From the NCBI GenBank assembly GCA_964343975.1, contig CAYFLU010000120.1, positions 1 through 10,148 on the forward strand: DNA of 10,148 nt, given 5' to 3'. Of this stretch, positions 5,477-10,148 are shown one piece after another (the first letter of the stretch is position 1; every line of letters begins with the position of its first letter). The notes under the pieces were generated by a model. The model saw nothing but the letters and a program-made list of their open reading frames with translations, was not told the DNA's origin and searched no databases. This DNA comes from SCUN01 sp964343975. Lineage in GTDB: Bacteria; Acidobacteriota; Vicinamibacteria; Vicinamibacterales; SCN-69-37. Both the position numbers and the translations under genes were made by a program.

Positions 5477-6227
5477 CGCGGCCGCGTCGGCGGCTCACCG
5501 TCTTTGCCGCACGTCGCGCACGCCGGGCCGCGGTACGTGCCAGCTGCGCCTTTGTCGCCGGCGTCTGCAGATCTTTCATCGCATCGGCGCCGATCCATCG
5601 CGCCGACTTCGACGACGACTGTGACAGTCGCGTCGCCAGCGTCACCGCCGGTGCATGTAACTCCGCACTGCGCTTGCCGATGCCACGCAGCGCCCAGCTC
5701 ACGCCCTTCTTTACGAAATTGCGGTCGTCGGTGGCTGCCGCTTCAATCATCATCAGGCACGGCACGAACAGGGCATCGTCGGCCGTCTTGTCGTGCAGCG
5801 CCACGCTCGCGATGAGCGCGAAGGCGGCGCGCCGCACGAACTCATCCTTTCGCCGGTGCCACGCGCGGATGCGCGACCAGGCGAGCGGCGACTTGTCGAA
5901 GAGGTGAAAGCACGTCGTGTCGCAGATCGCCCAGTTGTCGAACTGCTTCGCCCACTGATCCATCTGCGTCGCGGTCAGCGCCGCCGGGTCGTCGATCAGT
6001 GCCGCGAGCATCCGCGCTTCATACCAGCCCGTCTTCCACAGCGCGATCGCCAGCGCGTGGTGCCGGCCGATCTGCTTCGCCTTCGCGCGCAGCGTGCCCA
6101 CGGAAATGCCGAAGACCTTGTCGGCGACGATGCCGTAGCGCGCCATGCCGTCGACGTTCTTCCGGCTGCCGCGTGACTGCATCCAGGCGAGAAGCTCGAC
6201 CACGCGGGCCGACGTGGTGGGCGCCAT
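5469..6227 (-). CDS. AlkD-like DNA alkylation repair protein (HEAT-repeat DNA glycosylase fold)
   Basis: The product is 252 residues of the PF08713 family. AlkD-type enzymes use stacked helical repeats to bind DNA and remove N3- and N7-alkylated purines without flipping the base. The middle carries W99-A-I-C-D103, with the same spacing as AlkD W109 and D113, and S-W178-A-L-R-G-I-G, matching the AlkD W187 region. The surrounding sequence, such as Q-F-D-N-W and F-V-K-K-G, fits the family. The last 30 residues are an Arg/Lys/Ala-rich tail (ARRARRAAKTVSRRR) that may add DNA affinity. The ATG at 6227 is supported by a TAGCGT hexamer 6 bases upstream, with no Shine-Dalgarno. The gene converges on the dipeptidase with 8 bases of overlap and diverges from the DinB_2 gene. 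The family call is firm; the glycosylase substrate is inferred from the conserved positions. Confidence 0.9.
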   Translation of the reverse strand: MAPTTSARVVELLAWMQSRGSRKNVDGMARYGIVADKVFGISVGTLRAKAKQIGRHHALAIALWKTGWYEARMLAALIDDPAALTATQMDQWAKQFDNWAICDTTCFHLFDKSPLAWSRIRAWHRRKDEFVRRAAFALIASVALHDKTADDALFVPCLMMIEAAATDDRNFVKKGVSWALRGIGKRSAELHAPAVTLATRLSQSSSKSARWIGADAMKDLQTPATKAQLARTAARRARRAAKTVSRRRGRAT

Positions 6228-6233
6228 GTCGGT

Positions 6234-6239
6234 ACGCTA
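6234..6239 (-). promoter_or_regulatory. Putative -10 box of the AlkD-like gene (leaderless spacing)
   Basis: On the reverse strand TAGCGT ends exactly 6 bases before the ATG at 6227, with ACCGAC between and no ribosome site. This is the same spacing as for the dipeptidase and DUF1080 genes. No reliable -35 box is seen. Confidence 0.4.
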
Positions 6240-6251
6240 CCGCACCCGATC

Positions 6252-6287
6252 ATGTTGCGCGCCAATCACCCGATAAATTCGCAACAT
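6252..6287. promoter_or_regulatory. 8-bp inverted repeat between the divergent alkD-like and DinB_2 genes
   Basis: ATGTTGCG (6252-6259) and CGCAACAT (6280-6287) are perfect inverted arms around a 20-base spacer containing the AT-rich CGATAAATT. The centres are 28 bases apart. The repeat lies just upstream of the putative AlkD-like -10 box and 38 bases upstream of the DinB_2 -10 box. That position suits an operator shared by two divergent promoters, or a weak hairpin. No regulator gene is in the window. Confidence 0.4.
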
Positions 6288-6324
6288 ACTTCGCGGATGT
6301 CGCGTCACGCGCAGTCCGATCGGC

Positions 6325-6330
6325 GATAAT
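6325..6330 (+). promoter_or_regulatory. Putative -10 box of the DinB_2 gene
   Basis: GATAAT is the best -10 match in this 140-base divergent gap. Transcription starting about 7 bases on would give a leader of roughly 30 bases, containing GAGG (6357-6360) 7 bases before ATG 6368. An in-frame ATG at 6332 is too close to this box to be the likely start. There is no clear -35 box. Confidence 0.4.
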
Positions 6331-6367
6331 CATGCGGCTTTCCCCAGAAGAATCTCGAGGCACTCGC

Positions 6368-6895
6368 ATGACGACCGACGCCGCGCTCGCCGTGATCCAT
6401 CATCAGTTGCTCGACGATCGCGCGGCCTTCCGTGCCGCCGTTGACCGCGTGCCCCTCGCGCAACGCGGCACGCGTCCGGCGCCCGATCGCTGGTCGGTCA
6501 CCGAAGTGGTCGAGCACGTCGCCATTGTCGAAGCCCGCACCGCCTCCGCGATGGGGACGATGGCCGCGACGGCGCCGATGGGGGCGCACACGACGCCGAC
6601 GCCCTTCGATCGCGCGCGGTTGCTCGACCGGAGCCGACCCGTACAGGCGCCGGATTTCATCCTGCCGCAAGGCAAACAGACATTTCAGGCGGCGTGGACC
6701 GCGCTCGAGGCGGCGTGGAAGAGTCTCGATGCGTTGATGGATTCGTACGCCGGTCGCGACTTCTCGGCGATCTCACGCGATCATCCGGCGCTGGGCCGGA
6801 TCGACGGCTATCAGTGGCTCGCGTCGCTCGGTGGACACGAGCGGCGGCACGCGTTGCAGATTGAGGAAATTGCCGAGGCGCTCGGCCGGAAATAA
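6368..6895 (+). CDS. DinB_2 family protein (four-helix-bundle, putative metal-dependent)
   Basis: The product is 175 residues. I chose ATG 6368 for its GAGG 7 bases upstream and the usual family N-terminus; the frame also has an ATG at 6332. The DinB/YfiT-like fold shows the standard landmarks: R-W-S-V-T-E-V-V-E-H50 with the first metal-ligand His, and near the C-terminus G-G-H157-E-R-R-H161-A-L-Q with the H-x3-H pair. All three ligands are present. Members bind a divalent metal, and some are thiol-S-transferases using bacillithiol or mycothiol; most have no assigned role. There is no signal peptide or membrane segment, so it is cytoplasmic. It is divergent from the AlkD-like repair gene, and DinB itself was named as a damage-inducible gene, but that naming does not show that this copy acts in repair. 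Confidence 0.9.
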   Translation: MTTDAALAVIHHQLLDDRAAFRAAVDRVPLAQRGTRPAPDRWSVTEVVEHVAIVEARTASAMGTMAATAPMGAHTTPTPFDRARLLDRSRPVQAPDFILPQGKQTFQAAWTALEAAWKSLDALMDSYAGRDFSAISRDHPALGRIDGYQWLASLGGHERRHALQIEEIAEALGRK

Positions 6896-6898
6896 CAA

Positions 6899-7009
6899 CG
6901 GCGTTTCCGTGAAGCGAACTGCTGAAGCCGAATCCCTGCGGCTCTGTCCGGAGAAAGTTCCTGGCTTGCCCCGTTCAGGTTTCAGACAGTCCGCCTCCCG
7001 GAAACGCCG
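6899..7009. repeat. Long imperfect inverted repeat in the convergent intergenic region
   Basis: CGGCGTTTCCG (6899-6909) and CGGAAACGCCG (6999-7009) are a perfect 11-bp inverted pair that starts 4 bases after the DinB_2 stop and ends 25 bases before the DUF349 stop. Pairing continues irregularly inward (6911-6912 and 6914-6915 with 6993-6994 and 6996-6997). Inside are a small hairpin (AGCCG 6926-6930 with CGGCT 6939-6943) and nested short arms (CTGTC 6944-6948 with GACAG 6985-6989; CCTG 6960-6963 with CAGG 6976-6979). It could end transcription from both sides, or be a small non-autonomous element or structured RNA. There is no T-run for a classical terminator. Confidence 0.55.
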
Positions 7010-7034
7010 GTAAGGCGACGACGTTGCGTTCCTG

Positions 7035-10000
7035 CTAGACCGTTGTCGGCGTGCCGGGCTTGCGTCCCGGCTTCCCACCACGATCGCCACGATCTTTGCG
7101 CGGGCCGCGATCGCCGCGGTCGCCACGATCGCCGCGCGGACCACGATCACGATCCCGATCGCGTCCACCGCCGCTGAAGCCGCCATGCGACGGCGCCGGT
7201 GCCGGCGCGTGCTTGCGCACGAGATCCTGCAGCTTCCGCGACACGGTGTTGAAGCGCGTGTTGAGCTTCTCGGCCTCGTCGCCGATGACCGGCGGCATGC
7301 GCTGCCAGCTCTGCTGCGCGTCCTTCAGCGTGTCGGCCGCACCGCGCCACTTCGCGTCATCGGTGTTGCGGCTGCCCATGGCGTTGCTCGCGAGCGCGTT
7401 GCGGAGCTTCGCGGCGAGCAGTTCCGTGGGCGAGAGGTTCGGCTTGGCCGGTTCGTCCGCCGTGCTCGTGAGCTGCGTGAGGAGTGCGTCGAGCTTGGCG
7501 ACGATCTTCTCCATGCGCTGCACGGTGGCGGTCGGGTCGACGTCGGTGCCCTTGAAGGCGTCGGGCCAGCGCTGGATCACGGTGGCGAGCGCCTTCTGCC
7601 AGCGATCCGCGATCACGCGGAAGTCGGGCGAGGGGATCGGCACGGCGCGGTTCCAGGTCGTGCGGAGCGTCTGGACCTTGTCCGCGAGGTTCTCGATCGC
7701 GGCTTCGGCGAGCGCGATCGCTTCCATTTCCACGACCATCGCTTCGCGTTCGGCGACCTTGCCGGCGAGCGCGAGCTCGTGGCGGTGGTGGTAGCGCTCG
7801 AAGAACGTGTCGGCGGCGGTGCGGAAGCGGTTCCACAGCTGTTCCGACTTCGCGCGGCGCAGCGGGCCGATCGTCTTCCAGTCGGCCTGCAGCTTCTTCA
7901 TTTCGTTCACGGCCGTGTCCCAGTCGGTGGACTGCGCGAGTTCTTCCGCGCGGGCGCAGAGCGCTTCCTTCTTCGACTGGTTGTCGCCCCACACCTTCTT
8001 GCGCTCGGCGAGGTCTTCGCGGCGGCGCGAGAAGAAGGTGTTCGACGCGGCGCGGAAGCGGCGCATCAGTTCGCGCGCCGGATCGTTGCCTTCGCCCGGC
8101 TTCCCGAGCGGACCCGCGGCGTTCCATTCTTCCTGGAGGGCCTGGAAGCGCGTGGCGGCCTTCACCCAGTCGGTGGAGGCGGCGAGGGCTTCGGCTTCTT
8201 CGACCATCGCGGCGCGCTTCGTCAGGCTTTCAGCGCGCTGTTCGCGCATCTGCTTGAAGTACTGCTCGCAGCGGAGGCGGATCAGATCGGTGGCGGTGCG
8301 GAAGCGTTCCCAGAGACGCTGCGCCTGATCACGCGGCGCTTCGGCCGACGACTTCCACTTCGTGTGGAAATCGCGCAGGAGGCGCGCGGCGTTGGCGAGG
8401 TCGGACGTCTGGCCGTCCTGTTCTTCCTTGGCGAGCTTCGCGACGAGGGTTTCCGCCTCGAGGATGAGGCGTTCCTGCTGCTGCGCGTTGGCGAACCGGC
8501 GCCAGTCGTCCATTTCGCGCAGGTCGCGCACGCGCGGGGCGACTTTCTCGAGCTGGGCGCGGAGCGCGGCGGACGCGTCGTTGAAGTCCTTGCGGTCGTG
8601 CGCGGCGGCTTCGTCGAGGATGGCGCGCACGTCCTTCATCAGGCGCTCGCCTTCCTTCAGCGTGATCTGCTCGGCGTCGGCCACGCGGCGCGCGCGGTCG
8701 GTCATGCGCTGCACGCGCACGAGCAGTTCCTGCCGCGTCTTCTCTTCGTCTTCCTTCGACTGCTGATCGCGCGCGGCAAACACGGCGGCGACGGCGTCGA
8801 GACGCGTCGTCAGATCGGTGGCCGGACGCGCGGCGTTGGCAAGAACAGTGGCGAGGCCACGTGCCTCGCGCACGAGCGGACGCCATTGCTCAGCCGCTGC
8901 CGACGCCTCCTCCAACGCCGGCAGTGCTTCGGCGGCGGTCACGAGTGTGTCGAGCTTCGTGCGCGCGTCGTTGAGCTTGGCTCCCATCTCGTGGCGTGTC
9001 CGGCACGCGGCCACCGCCACAGCGAATCGCTCGGCCAGTCGAGAGGCCTCCGGGCCGTTCCCGACGAGTGGCGCAAGCGACCGCCATTCCTCTTCGATTG
9101 CGTTGAGCTGTTCGAGCGCGTGATCGCCGTCGATGGTTTCGACGCGAATCACGAGCGCTTCGCGGGTCGCGAGCGCTTCGGCGCGCTGACGGCCCAGTTC
9201 TTCGGCTTCCTCGGCATCGCGGCGCGCGCGTTCCGCGGCGGCCGCGGCATCCCGACGGCGCGCGTCGAGCGCGGCACGGGCGTGGCCGAGGGCATTCTCG
9301 AATTTTGTGGCGGACTCCGGCGCGACGTTCGTGAACGTCGCCCACACCGCGGTCAGTCGGGCCAGCTCGGCGTCGCCCTTCTCGTGATCCGAGTAGGCGA
9401 GGGCCACCTGGTCGACGGCGTCAAGAATCTGTTGCTCGCGGCGGGCCTGTTCTTCGGCGGCGGCGCGGCGGGCGGCTTCAGCGTCATCCATCTGCTGCAT
9501 GAGGGTCCTTGCGCGCTTGGCCACGGGCTTCTGCGAGGCCCGCGTCTCGATCATCTCGAGTTGCGCGCGATCCGGGGCAGCGGTTGCGACCAGTTGGTCG
9601 AAGGCCGCCACAGCCAGATCCTTGTGATCGCTCTTGAGAGCGATGTTGAGAAGTTCGTCGCGAAGTTCAGCGGCGCCACTCGCCGCCATGCGATCGAACG
9701 CCGCACGCGCCGTGCCCTCATCCTTGGCACTGCGCGCGATACTGCCAAACGCGCGGATGTCGGTGATCCGCGAGAGCGCCGCCGCACGAGCCGCGGCGTG
9801 TGGTGAGTTCTTGGCGATCGTCGACAGCCGGCGGCTGTCGCTCACGCCGTTGGCCGCGGCCACCGCAGTGGCTTCGGCGATCGTCCCATCGGTTGCGAGC
9901 GCGATCAGGCGCTCCGACGCGCGATCACGCACGTCTTCATCGGCATCGTTCGAGGCCGCCCGGCTCAACGAGACCGGGTCTTCCACCTTCGCAACGGCGG

Positions 10001-10145
10001 CGCGCCGCACTTTGGCGTCCGCGTCGGTGTCGAGCACCTCCGCAAACACGTTCGGGTCGTCCGCCTCGCGCAAACCTTCGAGCCGGACCGCCGGGTCGGC
10101 GTTCTTCCACTTCGGGGTGCCTTTGAGCTTGTCGATGATTCCCAT
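7035..10145 (-). CDS. Large DUF349 protein with HEAT-like N-terminus and Arg/Gly/Asp-rich tail
   Basis: The product is 1036 residues, with the ATG at 10145 three bases from the window edge, so its promoter is out of view. Residues 1-210 are short paired helices resembling HEAT repeats (A-D-P-A-V-R-L-E-G-L, D-A-K-V-R-R-A-A-V, E-D-V-R-D-R-A-S-E-R-L). Residues of about 215-330 are charged Ala/Glu/Arg coiled coil. About 545-890 hold tandem DUF349 units. The clearest are near 650-720 and 730-800, with pattern A-E-x-L-A-x-S-T-D-W, then L-Q-x-x-W-x-x-x-G-P, then L-W-x-R-F-R-x-A-x-D-x-F-F. About 990-1032 is a low-complexity tail of D-R-D-R-G, R-G-D-R-G and R-K-D-R-G repeats, like disordered RNA-binding RG tails. 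There is no signal peptide or membrane helix, so it is probably a cytoplasmic scaffold. The molecular role of DUF349 is unknown to me; nucleic-acid binding is an inference from the tail only. Confidence 0.9.
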   Translation of the reverse strand: MGIIDKLKGTPKWKNADPAVRLEGLREADDPNVFAEVLDTDADAKVRRAAVAKVEDPVSLSRAASNDADEDVRDRASERLIALATDGTIAEATAVAAANGVSDSRRLSTIAKNSPHAAARAAALSRITDIRAFGSIARSAKDEGTARAAFDRMAASGAAELRDELLNIALKSDHKDLAVAAFDQLVATAAPDRAQLEMIETRASQKPVAKRARTLMQQMDDAEAARRAAAEEQARREQQILDAVDQVALAYSDHEKGDAELARLTAVWATFTNVAPESATKFENALGHARAALDARRRDAAAAAERARRDAEEAEELGRQRAEALATREALVIRVETIDGDHALEQLNAIEEEWRSLAPLVGNGPEASRLAERFAVAVAACRTRHEMGAKLNDARTKLDTLVTAAEALPALEEASAAAEQWRPLVREARGLATVLANAARPATDLTTRLDAVAAVFAARDQQSKEDEEKTRQELLVRVQRMTDRARRVADAEQITLKEGERLMKDVRAILDEAAAHDRKDFNDASAALRAQLEKVAPRVRDLREMDDWRRFANAQQQERLILEAETLVAKLAKEEQDGQTSDLANAARLLRDFHTKWKSSAEAPRDQAQRLWERFRTATDLIRLRCEQYFKQMREQRAESLTKRAAMVEEAEALAASTDWVKAATRFQALQEEWNAAGPLGKPGEGNDPARELMRRFRAASNTFFSRRREDLAERKKVWGDNQSKKEALCARAEELAQSTDWDTAVNEMKKLQADWKTIGPLRRAKSEQLWNRFRTAADTFFERYHHRHELALAGKVAEREAMVVEMEAIALAEAAIENLADKVQTLRTTWNRAVPIPSPDFRVIADRWQKALATVIQRWPDAFKGTDVDPTATVQRMEKIVAKLDALLTQLTSTADEPAKPNLSPTELLAAKLRNALASNAMGSRNTDDAKWRGAADTLKDAQQSWQRMPPVIGDEAEKLNTRFNTVSRKLQDLVRKHAPAPAPSHGGFSGGGRDRDRDRGPRGDRGDRGDRGPRKDRGDRGGKPGRKPGTPTTV

Positions 10146-10148
10146 GGG

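Noticed and set aside
5999..6367. Upstream extension of the DinB_2 frame
   Set aside because: It runs antisense through the AlkD-like gene and gives an Arg/Ser-rich product. The family N-terminus begins at 6368.
6899..7009. An integron attC site
   Set aside because: The size and imperfect hairpin are suggestive, but the outer bases do not match the RYYYAAC / GTTRRRY core sites, and the flanking genes are convergent rather than cassette-like.
7050..7180. A CRISPR-like or tandem DNA array (CGATCGCCA-type repeats)
   Set aside because: The periodicity comes from codons for Arg-Gly-Asp repeats in the DUF349 protein tail, in frame throughout.
7185..9806. An 873-codon open frame on the + strand opposite the DUF349 gene
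   Set aside because: Its product is rich in Arg, Gly, Val and Leu with no recognisable motif. It mirrors the codon pattern of the highly charged DUF349 gene, as expected for an antisense shadow in GC-rich DNA.

Overview
The window is GC-rich, densely coded DNA from a bacterial chromosome. It most likely comes from an Acidobacteriota of the Vicinamibacteria type. The grounds are a Pkn-type Ser/Thr kinase joined to a TolB-like beta-propeller, a secreted DUF1080 protein, serine hydrolases of the beta-lactamase fold, a DinB_2 protein and a REP-associated transposase in one neighbourhood. There is no rRNA or other phylogenetic marker, so the assignment is an inference. I see no tRNA, rRNA, CRISPR array or phage genes, and no stretch over 300 bases lacks a gene.

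Layout. 1-203 (-) is the N-terminus of a secreted DUF1080 (3-keto-disaccharide hydrolase type) protein. 226-1052 is a compact mobile unit: a RAYT gene (294-965, -) flanked by two inverted copies of one 22-bp palindromic sequence, with a short 16-bp tandem array at its left edge. It fills nearly all of the gap between the divergent DUF1080 and kinase genes. 1080-2937 (+) is a kinase/propeller gene that has lost its middle: kinase subdomains I-VIII run out of frame into the second half of a propeller near base 1673. 2990-4390 (+) is a secreted class-C-beta-lactamase-like serine hydrolase, followed after 33 bases by a secreted VanX/DdpX-type D-Ala-D-Ala dipeptidase (4424-5476, +). Both are plausible cell-wall peptide hydrolases. 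5469-6227 (-) is an AlkD-like DNA alkylation repair protein whose end overlaps the dipeptidase stop. It is divergent from a DinB_2 protein (6368-6895, +). 6896-7034 is a convergent intergenic region with a long inverted repeat. 7035-10145 (-) is a 1036-residue DUF349 protein with N-terminal HEAT-like helices and a C-terminal Arg/Gly/Asp-rich tail.

The genes do not form one pathway. Two signals stand out. The first is the self-contained RAYT/REP unit. The second is a split in start-signal design: three genes have a -10-like hexamer exactly 6 bases before ATG and no Shine-Dalgarno (a leaderless pattern), while three others have a GAG/GAGG 5-7 bases before ATG and a -10-like box further upstream.
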